DNA from: Monosiga brevicollis MX1
Taxonomy: Eukaryota > Opisthokonta > Choanoflagellata > Craspedida > Salpingoecidae
Assembly: GCF_000002865.3 (NCBI RefSeq)
Contig: NW_001865045.1
Span: forward strand, 809,594 to 873,593
Length of the DNA: 64,000 bases
Direction of reading: 5' to 3'
Part shown: piece after piece, positions 47,589 to 62,800 of the stretch
How the letters are laid out: every line of letters starts with the position of its first letter
Numbering within the stretch: position 1 is the first letter of the stretch
The notes under the pieces: generated by a model
Told to the model about the DNA's origin: nothing
Database searches by the model: none
Seen by the model: only the letters and a program-made list of their open reading frames with translations
Made by a program: the position numbers and the translations under genes

Positions 47589-48091
47589 GTCGAAAGCTGA
47601 AATTGACTCCCAAGAGAGAGAGAGACAGACAGAGAGACAGAGAGACAGACAGACAGAGAGACAGAGAGACAGACAGACAGAGAGACAGACAGAGAGACAG
47701 AGAGAGAGAGAGAGACAGACAGAGAGAGACTGACAAAAGCAAGAGAGAAAAAGAGGAGGTCCACACTGGACTCTTTTGACTGACGGCAGAGGACATTTGG
47801 TAGCAGCACCTCGTTAGTATTTTACATAACACTGTAATTGGTCGTCGTAATGAAGTATTTTACTTTATTCAAGTAGAGGTCGGCGAATAAAGAAAAAGCA
47901 AGAAGAGGGCGACTGGGCATTTGGGCATCTTGGCGGTGTGGCGTCCATTCTACCGGTGAGAGGTTGGTGCAAGGCCATATTCAACAAACACGCCTTTGAA
48001 TTACAGTGCCCTTGCCCTCGGTGATACCGGGACCGGGCCCGGTATCGCTGTCGGTTTCAGCTCAGCCCGTGAGAGCGCGTCGTCCAGTGCC
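47251..48091. other. divergent intergenic region with GA/GACA repeats
   Basis: Between the ABI and MEK5-type kinase starts. CA array about 47310-47350, GA array about 47516-47585 and an imperfect GACA/GAGA array about 47613-47730. Frames open across these are repeat translations. No other gene. Confidence 0.6.
47310..47730. repeat. CA, GA and GACA microsatellite cluster
   Basis: Three simple arrays in about 420 bases. The GACA array is a mosaic of GACAGACA and GAGAGACA units, suggesting point mutation and slippage from the neighbouring GA array. Confidence 0.9.
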
Positions 48092-50573
<2,482 letters not shown>

Positions 50574-51052
50574 GCCTCAAAAAGATCTTGGGTTATCCCT
50601 GTACCAATGTTGGGGTGCGTGTTTGTTGCTTGTGAGTGACGTTGCTCCCCGATGCTCCTCCGTTGCCCCTCGCCAAGCGAGCAAGCCACGGAGCGAGCAG
50701 TCAAGTCAGTTATAATTGATATCCGTTGTTCTCCATCTGTGCGTCTTCTGACCGTGTCCAACACAAATTGCATGATACCCAGCCTATTCATCAATCTGAT
50801 CAACTGAGCGTATTGTGTAGCACCGCTTGTTGGCATGACGGAAAAACATTGTTTGTGTGGTGACAGGTGAAACAGAATTCGCAATGCACAACATGATTGG
50901 TCCAGGAGGAGATTCAGCCAATTTTTTTGATCGATTTGTGGAATTTTTGAAAAACAGGGGTTCAAAGCACCTCGTGCCTCTCAACCATAAAAGAGCCGTG
51001 GTGCTCAAGCATGGCCACGCCCCAAAAAGTCAAAGGTCGAAAAGTGAAGCAC
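50574..51052. other. convergent 3' flanks
   Basis: Tail-to-tail region between the kinase and cyclophilin. No exon seen. Confidence 0.5.
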
Positions 51053-51793
51053 TTAGGCCTTGATCTCACCGCAGTCGGCAATGACAATCTTGGCGCGGGT
51101 CTTGCCAGAGTCGGTACCGTAGGACTCGACCTTCTTGACAACGTCCATACCGTCAACGACAGAGCCGAAGACAACGTGCTTGCCATCGAGCCAGGCGGTC
51201 TTGACGGTGCAGAGGAAGAACTGCGAGCCGTTGGTGTTGGGGCCAGCGTTGGCCATGGAGAGGATACCGGGGCCGGTGTGCTTGAGGGTGAAGTTCTCAT
51301 CAGCAAACTTGGCGCCGTAGATGGACTTGCCACCGGTGCCGTTGTGGTTGGTGAAGTCACCACCCTGGCACATGAACTGGGGGATCACGCGGTGGAAGCT
51401 GCAGCCCTTGTAGCCAAAGCCCTTCTCGCCGGTGCAGAGAGCACGGAAGTTCTCTGCGATATGATCCCAAAGACAGCAAACGAAACGAGTGAGAATTAAT
51501 GTATTGTGTCGGTCGGATTGCAGGGTCAAATGTGTCTGGTATGGCAAGAGGCCACATCGCGAAACAACAGAAAACAAAAAAAAAAACAAAAAAAACAAAA
51601 AAAAAAAAGATACACGGACACACACACACATATGCAAAACCGAAACGAGCCACTGACAAACGTGAAGAAGCAAGCGTGACTCACCGGCAGTGCGAGGGAC
51701 AACGTCAGCGCGCAGCTCCATCGTGATGCGGCCCAGGGGCTGGGAGTCCGCGCTGATGTCGAAGAAAACCTTGGGGTTGCTGTACACCGGCAA
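51053..51793 (-). CDS. PPIA: cyclophilin A-type peptidyl-prolyl isomerase
   Basis: Cytosolic proline isomerase, 169 residues in two exons (51685-51793 and 51053-51453, phase 1). It starts [14 protein letters not shown] and has no signal peptide. Active-site blocks: [15 protein letters not shown] with the catalytic Arg, [14 protein letters not shown], and [12 protein letters not shown] with the Trp that contacts cyclosporin in animal enzymes. The C-terminus IADCGEIKA fits cyclophilin A. The intron contains A-rich runs on the plus strand. Confidence 0.95.
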   Translation of the reverse strand: MPVYSNPKVFFDISADSQPLGRITMELRADVVPRTAGESRLLLHVCQWLVSVLHMCVCVRVSFFFLFFLFFFLFSVVSRCGLLPYQTHLTLQSDRHNTLILTRFVCCLWDHIAENFRALCTGEKGFGYKGCSFHRVIPQFMCQGGDFTNHNGTGGKSIYGAKFADENFTLKHTGPGILSMANAGPNTNGSQFFLCTVKTAWLDGKHVVFGSVVDGMDVVKKVESYGTDSGKTRAKIVIADCGEIKA

Positions 51794-52981
51794 GGCAATG
51801 AACAGTTGTCAGTGACCGAAGATAATTGACTGTTGCCAGAGACACACACCACTGGCAACCTCTTGACTCGAAACGAGGCAAACCAGCCAGACCAACGACC
51901 TCCATGTCTCCAATCCCTCCCCTCCTCTGAATATCGAACTGATGCACATCCCGCAGTTCAAGCGACTGCCAGTGGCTGGCAGGAACAACCAACACCTCCA
52001 GCGCCGTGCCCTCAGTCACACACCTCATGATGCTGTTTGAAGAAGCGAGAAGAGAAGAAAGAAAAATGTCGACATCTAACAGTAACCCCAATGGTCAATG
52101 GTGTATATCAAGCGTCAAGGGGTCGACAACAACCAGCACCTGTTACGTGGGCGGAAGGGAAAAAGTTCGACACAAATCCCCCAAGCTAAGCTGTGTTAGT
52201 GTTAGTAAGCTGTGGGTGTTGACTCAGATTTTCCTTGGACATTGTGTCACATGTCGACAAGTTTCCCGACGCTGGGAACCTTCGGTTATGAGCCTCAAGC
52301 TTGTTTCCCTAAACTCTCGACGTCAGGACAGGAAAGTTGTTTACGACACGTTTGAGCAGCGTTCTGAATCATTATAGGAGAAAAAGTATGGCTAACGCAA
52401 TAATGATTTTTGGGTTGGTGCATCGCCAAGCCATCACCTTTGCAATTTTGTGAATCGTTTTCGAGATGAAAACGTGTTGACATTCAAAGGCCATACTCCT
52501 ATTCTTAGGACTAACGACGTCCTATAAATAGCCTACCTGGCAGCGCTATTTTCTTGGCTCTTCTTGGAGGTGGAGAGGAACGTTACACACACGATTACAA
52601 CCTCCAGATAATTGTATCTGACATTAAACTTAATGCAGCGCACAAGTCCTTATCAAGGGGTAGCCCAGCATGAATCAGACCCAGAAGATGAAGGCACCAG
52701 GTCCACAAAATGTACCCTTCCTGAAACAGCCTTTTGGAAGCGAACAGCAACAACAACAACAACACGCGACCGGTAGTTCATTTGACACCAGCTCAAAATC
52801 AAAATCGGCTCGAACATCAACGTACGTACGCTTGCACAGGAGCGGCGCGCGTGCCTGGAGAACGGGGCGGGGTGGGACACGGTGCATTTGGTACGTGCTT
52901 AGAGGCTTGTGAGCTCATGTTTGTCTGGCATCACCAGGTAGCTTGGGATCGGAGGTCGGACGCCCATTTTGAACCGCCATC
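51794..52981. other. divergent intergenic region, 1.2 kb
   Basis: Between the cyclophilin and HIS7 starts. It is lower in GC than its surroundings. A TATA-like TATAAATA lies at 52523-52530. A CAACAACAA run lies near 52745-52760. No coding exon is supported on either strand. It may contain non-coding 5' exons or a small RNA gene. Confidence 0.5.
52523..52530 (+). promoter_or_regulatory. TATA-like element
   Basis: TATAAATA on the plus strand in the HIS7/cyclophilin spacer, about 450 bases before the HIS7 ATG. It could belong to a HIS7 promoter with a spliced leader region or to an unrecognised RNA gene. Context evidence only. Confidence 0.3.
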
Positions 52982-55370
52982 ATGGTGCACACGAGCCAAG
53001 TGTACTTGCTGGATTACGGCGCTGGGAACGTCCGCAGCGTCATCAACGCCGTCGAAACGCAGGGCTTTCAGCTCAAGTACATTCAATCCGTTGAGGACTT
53101 TGACAAAGCTGACAAGATCATCTTCCCTGGTGTCGGCGCCTTTGCCAGCTGCATGGCCAAACTCGAGGCCCTAGGGTAAGAAACTTGCGCTGCCACGCCC
53201 ACACAGTTTTGGATTTCACTGCGAACACGCGCACGGGCATGAACCGTGAGCGCGCTGCGCTTCAGCTCGCCCCCAATCTCATCTACTTGTCTGGCATTCG
53301 GTGGCTCACAACCCTACGCGTGTGTTTGCAGCTACGTGGAACCTCTCCGCAAGTACATCGCCTCGGGCCGCCCCTTCTTCGGTGTCTGCCTCGGCATGCA
53401 AACCCTGTTTGAGGCCAGTGAGGAAGGCGAGGGCCTCATCAAGGGCCTCGGGGTTGTCCCCTCCGTCATCTCCAAGTTTGAGGTTCCGGGCCTGGCTGTG
53501 CCTCACATGGGCTGGAACGTGGCCACCGTTTGCAAGCCCAATCCCATTTTGCCCCATGACCAAGAGCGCTATTACTTTGTGCACAGCTTCAAGGCCATGC
53601 CCACCGAGACCATGCGCGACTGGGTCATGACCACGACCACCTACGGCGTGGAATTCGTCTCCTCCATCTTTCTCAACAATGTCATGGCCACGCAATTTCA
53701 CCCGGAAAAGTCGGGCACGGCGGGTCTTCACATCTTTCGTCGCTTTCTCGAGCTCCCAGATCTTATCACCGCCCCCGCCTACCCACTCGCGGACCCTGCT
53801 GTGGGCTCGAAAGCAGGTCTTGCGCCCCGCGTTATTGCCTGCCTTGATGTCCGTGCCAACGATGCTGGGGACCTCGTGGTCACCAAGGGCGATCAGTACG
53901 ATGTTCGCGAAAAAGATGATGCGGGCGACGTGCGCAACCTCGGCAAGCCCGTCGAATTGGCCAAGCGCTATTATGAGGAAGGCGCCGATGAGGTGACCTT
54001 TCTCAACATCACTTCTTTCCGCAACTCGCCACTCAAGGACCAGCCGATGCTCGAGGTACTTGGCCTGTGCTGCGGCGACATGCACCCGCCTGCTGCATTT
54101 CGTGAACCTGCCCTCACCCCCGATCGCTGCTCTGTCCACGTTGATGACCTGACCTGGCTCCTATCGCCATCTGGCTAGGTGCTGCGCCAAACGTCACGGG
54201 AAGTTTTTGTGCCGTTGACCATTGGCGGTGGCATCAAGGATATTGTCGACCCCGATGGCACCGCACGCAGCGCTTTACAGGTTGCCGATGAGTACTTTCG
54301 CAGCGGAGCTGACAAGGTTTCCATTGGCTCGGACGCAGTGCTCATTGCCGAGGCTTACATCGCCAGTGGCATGCAGACGGGAAAGTAAGTTGGCCACCAC
54401 AGCTTCATGTGACATGTCCCATTCCAAACGCAGCGGTGCCTGCGAAGAAGCGACAGCGAACGAGCTACCACCAAGCGACACCGAAAGCAAAGCTGGGTTT
54501 TCATTTTTTTTATTGTCTGGGGCCCTCTAGATCGAGCATTGAGACAATCTCGGCTGTCTACGGCAGCCAGGCAGTCGTCATTTCCGTCGACCCCACGCGC
54601 GTTTACGTACAATCTCCCAGCGATGTCAAGGTGTGATGCTACCTGCCGGTTGTTCACGTCGGTGCTGCATTGTAGCCATGACATGATATCACCCTCATCA
54701 ACACGTCGGCACCGCTTGGATCAACAGCACCACACCATCAAAACCAGCGTGCCCGGACCCAACGGCGAGAGTTATTGCTGGTACCAGTGCACAATCAAGG
54801 GTGGTCGCGAACGCCGGTACGCACACAACACAAGGCGATAGAGCCCGTGTACCGAGGGAAAGTGAAGGTCATGCAGGCCTGCCTGTATCCTTTCCAAACC
54901 GTCGACGCCTTCCCTGACGGCAAATGCTTGCGCATCACGTAGGGACCTGGGTGCGTATGAACTGGTTCGAGCGTGTGAGGCGCTCGGTGCAGGTGAGATC
55001 TTGCTCAACTGCATGGACAAGGACGGCACGAACAGTGGCTATGATCACGGTACGTACAAGCACTTACCCTTGGGCCCGATTTAATGATCATGTGTGTATG
55101 CTTGATCAGGTTGCTGCGCTGCCGCTACCACTCATCATAAATGCATGTACAGAGCTCATCTCAGATATTAAAAAGGCCGTGGGCATTCCCGTGATCGCCT
55201 CCAGCGGAGCTGGGCGCGTCGAGCACTTTTCTGCATGCCTGCGCGAATGTCAACCCGACGCCGTGCTGGCCGCTGGCATCTTCCATCGCCAAGAAGTACC
55301 CATTGCCGCTGTCAAGACTCATTTACAGGAGCAGGGCTTTGCCGTCCGCGGTGCTGCCCTCTCTGCTTAG
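52982..55370 (+). CDS. HIS7: imidazole glycerol phosphate synthase, HisH-HisF fusion
   Basis: Bifunctional enzyme of histidine synthesis: an N-terminal glutamine amidotransferase feeds ammonia to a C-terminal cyclase, giving imidazole glycerol phosphate and AICAR. 545 residues (yeast HIS7 about 552) in seven in-phase exons: 52982-53175, 53332-54055, 54179-54384, 54531-54630, 54728-54816, 54943-55049 and 55153-55370. Amidotransferase: [27 protein letters not shown] with catalytic Cys, and [10 protein letters not shown] with His and Glu. Cyclase: [76 protein letters not shown]. The fusion form is typical of fungi, plants and protists. With HIS2 at 24318-25552 it shows that this lineage keeps at least part of the pathway. 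Confidence 0.96.
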
Positions 55371-55524
55371 GCTTGATTAGGTTGTGCAATGAACAGCATC
55401 TTTGTCATCTTGGTGGTTACTTGTGTTTGATGATTGTGAGACTTGTTGTTTGTGTCCAGCCTGACCAGGGTCCTCGGGTGTCTGCGTGCACAAACGTGTC
55501 AAGTGTCGTGTGTGTGCGTGTGTG

Positions 55525-55562
<38 letters not shown>

Positions 55563-56105
55563 ACTGTTCATGATATTATTGATAGCTAGGCCCCTGTTTA
55601 AATGCCAAAGCCAACGCTGAATAGACGAGGCAGGGATGTGAGCGAGCCGAGCGTGAGACGGTAGAACACAGCGACAAAAGTCAAGGGAGGGCACGGGACG
55701 GGAGCAAGTAGATGGACACTGGGAATGAATTCAGGGACAAGACATGACAGAACCAGGGAAGAACCTTGAAGCTGCCAAGATGGGCTCCAACCGTTGATGG
55801 GGTGTGCTATCATGTGCGCAGCAACTGCGGGCACATGCAGGCGCGTGGTCACAAGCACCTGACCGTGACCGTGTTGACCAACCCCCGACGGTCCTGTCAC
55901 ACAATTTGATGGGACCCGTGAGTCAAGCCAAGCATCTGCATGCACGTGCTTGTCATTGGTGGCCCAACAACTTGATAATCGTGCCGATTGTCAGACAGAA
56001 TTACGGATAGTATGGGACGGTTTACAGAACCAAGAAACAAGGCAGGACTCAAGGTCACACACACTATACACACACACACACTCTCTCTCTCTTACACCCG
56101 CTCTT

Positions 56106-56136
<31 letters not shown>

Positions 56137-56733
56137 CACGCACACACCCAAGCAGTGGCAACTGCCGCCTTTACATGCTGACAATGAACGTTGCTATCCA
56201 TGACCGACGCGTGCCGTTTCGCTCTCTCTTCTCTCTCTTCTCTCTCTCTCTCTCTCGTATTTGACGCGCCCCCCTTGCCCCCCCACCCCACCCCCTGACT
56301 CTACTCGGGCGGTTTAGGCTGGCTGCCTTGGGGGAGACGGAACGTGCCGGCGCCTGACAGGGGTTGCAACACCCCTTGTAGAGGGTTGACCCGCCGTCCG
56401 TGAAGCATTTTCTTCCTTCGGGTTAACAAGTCAACCTAGACGCTGGCTACCCTGGACCGTCTCTCACCTCTCCCACGAGACCCTCTGCCGCTGCCTTGCC
56501 CTCGCGTGCAGACACACGCCCTGACCCCTTGGCTTGACTGAGCTTGATACTGAGCAACTCTTCTTTTGCCCAAAGCAGAAGCCCCCACCATTGGCATCTG
56601 GCATCAACGCAGCGATGGTCCGTTCTCCGTCTCCTTGCCCTCGGTCCTGCCCTCGTCCACTCGATGTGTCAGCATATCCAGCCATATCCGCTCCCCGCCT
56701 CACTCCAACCCCAAATGCCTTGTGTGACCTCAG
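55371..56733. other. intergenic region before ABC transporter
   Basis: Between HIS7 and the ABC transporter, both plus strand. GT array at about 55510-55560, CA arrays between about 56057 and 56133, CT array at about 56221-56257. The first exon(s) of the transporter probably lie in the right half, which has ATG-containing open frames, but none could be chosen with confidence. Confidence 0.45.
56057..56257. repeat. CA and CT microsatellites
   Basis: CA arrays at about 56057-56080 and 56106-56133 and a CT array at about 56221-56257, upstream of the ABC transporter. Confidence 0.88.
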
Positions 56734-59700
56734 CCAAACCTTCCGCGGCGCGCCTCCCGCTCAGGGCCGCCCAAATCACCGGTGGACTGCATCGCGCCCC
56801 GGGATGCGCTACTGGCTTTTGGCAATCTCAACGTTTGTGATTTGANNNNNNNNNNNNNNNNNNNNNNNNNNNNNNNNNNNNNNNNNNNNNNNNNNNNNNN
56901 NNNNNNNNNNNNNNNNNNNNNNNNNNNNNNNNNNNNNNNNNNNNNNNNNNNNNNNNNNNNNNNNNNNNNNNNNNNNNNNNNNNNNNNNNNNNNNNNNNNN
57001 NNNNNNNNNNNNNNNNNNNNNNNNNNNNNNNNNNNNNNNNNNNNNNNNNNNNNNNNNNNNNNNNNNNNNNNNNNNNNNNNNNNNNNNNNNNNNNNNNNNN
57101 NNNNNNNNNNNNNNNNNNNNNNNNNNNNNNNNNNNNNNNNNNNNNNNNNNNNNNNNNNNNNNNNNNNNNNNNNNNNNNNNNNNNNNNNNNNNNNNNNNNN
57201 NNNNNNNNNNNNNNNNNNNNNNNNNNNNNNNNNNNNNNNNNNNNNNNNNNNNNNNNNNNNNNNNNNNNNNNNNNNNNNNNNNNNNNNNNNNNNNNNNNNN
57301 NNNNNNNNNNNNNNNNNNNNNNNNNNNNNNNNNNNNNNNNNNNNNNNNNNNNNNNNNNNNNNNNNNNNNNNNNNNNNNNNNNNNNNNNNNNNNNNNNNNN
57401 NNNNNNNNNNNNNNNNNNNNNNNNNNNNNNNNNNNNNNNNNNNNNNNNNNNNNNNNNNNNNNNNNNNNNNNNNNNNNNNNNNNNNNNNNNNNNNNNNNNN
57501 NNNNNNNNNNNNNNNNNNNNNNNNNNNNNNNNNGCGCGAGATGTCACGTTTGCCGCCAAGATGAAGAACGACCCTGCAGAGGTCAACATTGAACAACTGG
57601 TAGACGAAACGCTGGAGCGGGTAGGTCTCACCCACGTTGCTGATCAGCAAGCTGGTACCATCTACCGACGCGGTCTCTCCGGCGGCCAAAAGCGTCGCTG
57701 CTCCGTCGGCATTGAACTTGTGTCCCGCCCCAAGCTCATGTGTTTGGATGAGGTATGCGCCGTCTTCCGTGTTTTGCTTCACTCTCTATGCGCGCCCCTA
57801 CCTGCAAACACACACACGCACGATGAGGTTTTGGCCCCTCCATCTCACCGGTTGCACATGCCCTTTTGTTCCCAGCCCACCTCGGGCCTTGATTCATCAT
57901 CTGCCATCGAGCTGATTGGCACCATCCGCCAGCTGGTCGATTCGTCAAAGGGCGACATGGGCGTCATTCTGTCCATTCACCAGCCCAGTCCTGAGCTCTT
58001 GGCCTTTTTCGATGATGTACGAGCGTCGACTCGCTTCTTCACCGCTCGCCCTCTTGGAACAGAACATCACGTTCATGCCCCTGGCTACCCCCCTTCGTTT
58101 CTAGGTCTTGATCCTGGCCGATCAAGGTTGCGCCTACTTTGGCCCCGTGGACGGGGCCGTCCGCTACTTTGACGACCTGGGCTATACCCTTCCGGAAGGC
58201 ATCACAGCCACCGACTTTGTCCTGCAGGTCAATAAAAGGAGGGCCTCGCATTTTGCTCCTCGCACCTGGCCGTACTCACACCCTTGTGTTTGCGACATGC
58301 TTGCCTTGAAATGGCAGATTCTGGACAAGGAGAGCGGGGCCGCTGCTGCCAACTGGACCGAAGAAATCAACTTTGCTGCAAGCTATGCTGACACAAAACG
58401 CAACAAATACATCTCCAAGATTCCCGATATGCAAATGCAAGGCGCCATCCTCTCAACCGGCATTATCAAAAACACTTTGCTCGAAGCGTACGTATCGCTT
58501 CAAACGCTGAGAAATCCAACCACGAGCTTTCTCGATTTGATTGCGTGCCAAGCTGACTTACCCACTTGTGTGCGTTTACCGCAGTACCTGGATTATGCAA
58601 TACTGGATGCTTTTGAAGCGATTCTTCTTGATTGCTCGGCGCGATCTGTCCCTGTATTATATGCAGGTCGGTGCAAAGCGTTTGCTGTGATCAATTTCGT
58701 CCCACCAGAAGCAGAAAAGGCTTCCAGATTACACGGACTCACTTGGACCTTGCCGTCGTTGCCGTCCTGTACGCGCACCCTCTCTGGTGTCTTAGATTAT
58801 CCTGCAAGCTGTGTACGGTTTTTTGACTGGTGCATCCTTTTACCAGCTTAGCGCGACCATTGATGGTCGTATCAATGATGTTTTCTCTGGCCTAATCTGG
58901 GTTCTGGGCACAGCCGGTTTCATTCATGCTTGCAAGTATGTGATTGTATTTGAGCGTGATGCACTTGTCACTTGAATGGTTCTTCCCAGACTGGGTTGAA
59001 CACGCAGATTAGCGCCCGTAAGCCTCTCTGACCACGAGACCTTTTTTTCCACGTATGCACTTGTACTACGTCATGATCAGGGTGTTCTATTGGACGGACA
59101 TGCTGCGAGTCTTCCGGCATGAGCGAGGCAATGGCACCTACCGTGTGCTGCCTTACTTTCTGGCCGAGTTGACCTGTACTCTCATCATGTTTATTCCCTT
59201 CTGGATTGGGCCCATCATTGGTGCGAAGCGCCCTGGACGTTGTCGAACCCCGTCACCCTGCGATTCCCCACTTATCGTGCTGTGCGCGGTCTATAGGCTT
59301 TTTCATGGTGGATCTGCCGGCTGAACGCTTCGGCTTTTTCCTTCTCTTGACGTATTTCCTCAACTTTACAGCCGAAGCCACGGGTCACAGCATAGTCCAG
59401 ATCACGGGTACCAATGCGACTATCGGCACCATGATTTACCAGGTCGGTCCGTTCAGGCTGGAACACGCACGCATGCGTGTTTCTGCGTGGTGTTATACAA
59501 AGGGCATTTGTACAGAACGGGCTGTCCTGCTTCTTCTTGAGTGTGTGCCACCCTGACGCTGCCGGTGTGATTTGGAATCAACTAGGGCTTTTTGGCCATC
59601 ATGTTTCCATTTGCGGCTGGAGTCTTCATTCGCGACGGCGAGGTTCCCGACTGGTGGTCCTGGCTTCCTCCTCTCTCGTTGTTTCAGCACGCCACGGGTG

Positions 59701-59785
59701 CCATGGTGACGGACCTCTGGCCATCCATCACCTATACCTGTATGTTGTGTCTGCTTCGCTGACGTGGCTTTTCGCGCTCCGTGCG

Positions 59786-59837
<52 letters not shown>

Positions 59838-62800
59838 ACCCCACGGGCTCGCTTGGCTATTACCCGGCCTGGCTCATTGCTTGTGTGCGCTATCCCCTTC
59901 CACTAGGTGGTTCGACTTTGACGCCAGAGGGAAGCTGTGTATACAGTGGCGTGACGTTTCCCTGCGATCGTGGATTCAATGCCACCGAGGGTAGCTGTTT
60001 TGTTTCTGGAAAAACGGTGCGCGCAAACTTGACGTGTTGCAACCTGCTCTTTGCTCCCCTCGCTGTGAATGCATCTCACGGGTGCTTACAATGATGACCC
60101 AATGTTCATGCAGACCTATGAGTTGTACAAAGACATTGATGGCAAGCCTTACGAAGAGTTGGGCTACCTCATCCTCATCGGTTGTGTCCATCGGCTCTTT
60201 GTGCTGGCCACCTACTACATCTCGGTACCGCGCATGGCTGCGTAAGTTTTGCAGGCATCACACTTTGACCATGAGAAAGCACGCGTCGTGCCTTCGCCCT
60301 ACCGGTTCTCGAACACAGTCTTACCATCCGTTGTGCCAACTCTACAGTGGTGTGCACAACTTTTTCCGCTCAAAGCTGCGTTCCCGTGTCATCGAGCTCT
60401 CCTACGACAATCTACAACTGCGGACAATTGTACGTGTTTCCCAACCGCCCCCTTAACCAATGCATGCACGTGAATAGACAGACTAGCTCCGACTCATTTG
60501 GTTGGGTTGATACTCGATCAGGTTAATGCTTTGCGCCAGCGCCTGGACTTGGATTCGGTAACGGAATCTCCTGCTGCTGAGGAGCCAATCCCGCACAACC
60601 TGCCACTGACACGCGAGGACAGCCACAGTCCACACGATGGCAATTCTGGGCTGATTTTCCATGATGTTAGTGTCACACTGCCTTCCGGCAAGTGCCTGCT
60701 CCAACCCATGAGTGGCTTTGCACGTCGCGGACGCGTGACCGCTCTGATGGGTCCCTCGGGAGCCGGTAAGTCGACCGTGCCTGGAGACTTTGAGGTTGAT
60801 CCGCGTGTGCTTTCGTTGAACCACGTCGTGCACGCATTTGACAAACATTGTGGGGTTGATGGTAGGCAAAACGACGCTGTTGAATGCACTTTGCGGCCGA
60901 GCACCCTACGCCAATGTGGATGGTATTGTAACCTATGAAGACTTTTTGTTTGACAAGTCTCTGCTCGACTACGTTCCCCAATTCGATACCATTCCAAGTG
61001 CGTCGGCTGGTGCTTGACTTGATCTCGATCTTGATAAGACCATCATCTGCTTGTTTGATGACCAAGTGCTGTTTACACCGGACTTATGCACAGCTTTTTC
61101 TTCGCGTGCATAGGTGTCTTTTCCCCGGCAGAGCTGCTGATGCTGACGGCTCGCCTCAAGACCAAGGAAGACGACGCCAACATTGCACGCCATGTGGCAG
61201 AGCTGCTGGAGATTGTGGGCCTTTCTCGCTATGCTCGCACTCATTGCGGCAAGCTCACTGGTGGCCAGCTCAAGCGCGTCTCCATTGCACTGGGTCTGAT
61301 TTCCCGGCCCCGTGTCCTCTTCCTTGACGAGCCTACCACGTACGCTGTCCTATCCTGCGTGCTTGTTGACTGTGCCATCCCATCCCTTACCTGTTCAGTG
61401 TTGATCGTTGTACACATCTGTTCCGTTGGTCTCATTCCCAATGTGTGACCATAGGGGCCTCGACTCAGCCGCGGCCTTCAGCATCATCCATTACATCAAC
61501 CGCGTCGCCAAGCGCCTGAACGTGGTCGTTATCTGCACCATCCATCAGCCTGCCCAACCCGTTTTTGAGCTGATCGACGACTTGATTCTTCTTGCGCCTG
61601 GTATGTGTCTATGTGTCTATGTGTCTATGTGTGTGTGTGTGTGTTTGGAATCAGTTTGAAGATCATGTATTTGCATACGACAGCATCAACACTGCATTAC
61701 TCCGCTGGCTCAACGTTCCTCGGTATTTGTGACAGGAGGTGAATTGGCCTTTTTTGGTCCAGTCAGCCGGGCCAAGAGTTTCTTCCAGGACCTGGGTGCC
61801 CCCGTGCCCGAGAGCGACAATCCTGCTGGTGCGGTTACGCTCGCCTGCAAGCATCGCAAACTCTTCTGAGCTCCTGCCTAACTGTTCCTATCACATTTAT
61901 AGATGTATATCTGAATCTTGTGAGCCAACCCGCGGCTGCCATTCTGCCAGGGTCAGTGCAAAGTGCTAGTTTTTACATTATCTTTTCGCCCCCCGATTGA
62001 CCGCGCTCATGCCCCGATGTACACACTGTTTTGTTTTCCATCGCAGGCACTCGGATGGTGTCACGTGGTCCAGCGTCTTTGCTACAAACAAGCACGCCAC
62101 CGCTGTGCCAGCATTGGGAAATGCTTCGCCAGCGCGCAAGGCAGACGTGCCCACGGAAATGACTCGTTTTGGCCTGCTACTGAAGCATTACCTGACCTTT
62201 TATTGGCGTGACCGCTCTGTGTATCTCTACCGTGCCGTGGCCTACATTGTGCTGGCTTTGTTTTTGGGCACCTTGTTCTTGCGCCTTGACCACACCACGG
62301 CACGCATCCCAGAAATTTCTGGAGCAGCGTTTTTTGCTATCTACGTACGTTTGTCAGGTTGACCCCACTCATCTGGTCACCCACGTTGGTGTGCTACAGC
62401 TCTCCCGCTGCTGCATTGCGCTCACTTCTGTCAAACTGTCGTGTGCCTGCTTTGAACATTGGGTTAGATGATCATGTTTGTGACTGTATCGAGCGTGGCC
62501 ACCCATACCTCGGACCGTTTTGTCATGGCTCATGCCTATGCAAGCAATCAGTACAAACTTAAGACCTGGACCTTGGCTCAGTTTCTCGGCGCTCTGCCCT
62601 ACACGGTCTTGGGTGCTGTGGCCTTTCAAGTCGTCTTTCATTGGCTAGGTGGCCTGAATGATTCCTTCGACGCATTCATCTATCAAGTCTTAGCCAATGT
62701 TGTGCTTCAATGGGTGATGGAGGCCATTGCATGGTCTGCCATTGAAACATTTCAAAATGCCATGATGGCCGTGACCATGACCCTGGTTCAGGTGGCTTCC

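Noticed and set aside
47386-47832. Frames rich in Glu-Arg or Ser-Leu in the ABI/MEK5 spacer
   Set aside because: Translations of GA and GACA arrays.
52425-52460. Short stretch resembling the 3' half of U6 spliceosomal RNA
   Set aside because: About 15 of 18 bases match one piece, but the essential ACAGAGA and AGC elements are missing upstream.
52565-52590. GTGGAGAGGAAC segment resembling part of U5 RNA
   Set aside because: The conserved U5 loop 1 is not found upstream at the expected spacing; the match is too short.
53306-54139. 277-codon minus-strand frame
   Set aside because: Antisense to the main HIS7 exon; no independent evidence.
56730-57782. Long open frames across the 688-base gap
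   Set aside because: Composed of unknown residues; meaningless except at the ABC transporter frame on the right edge.
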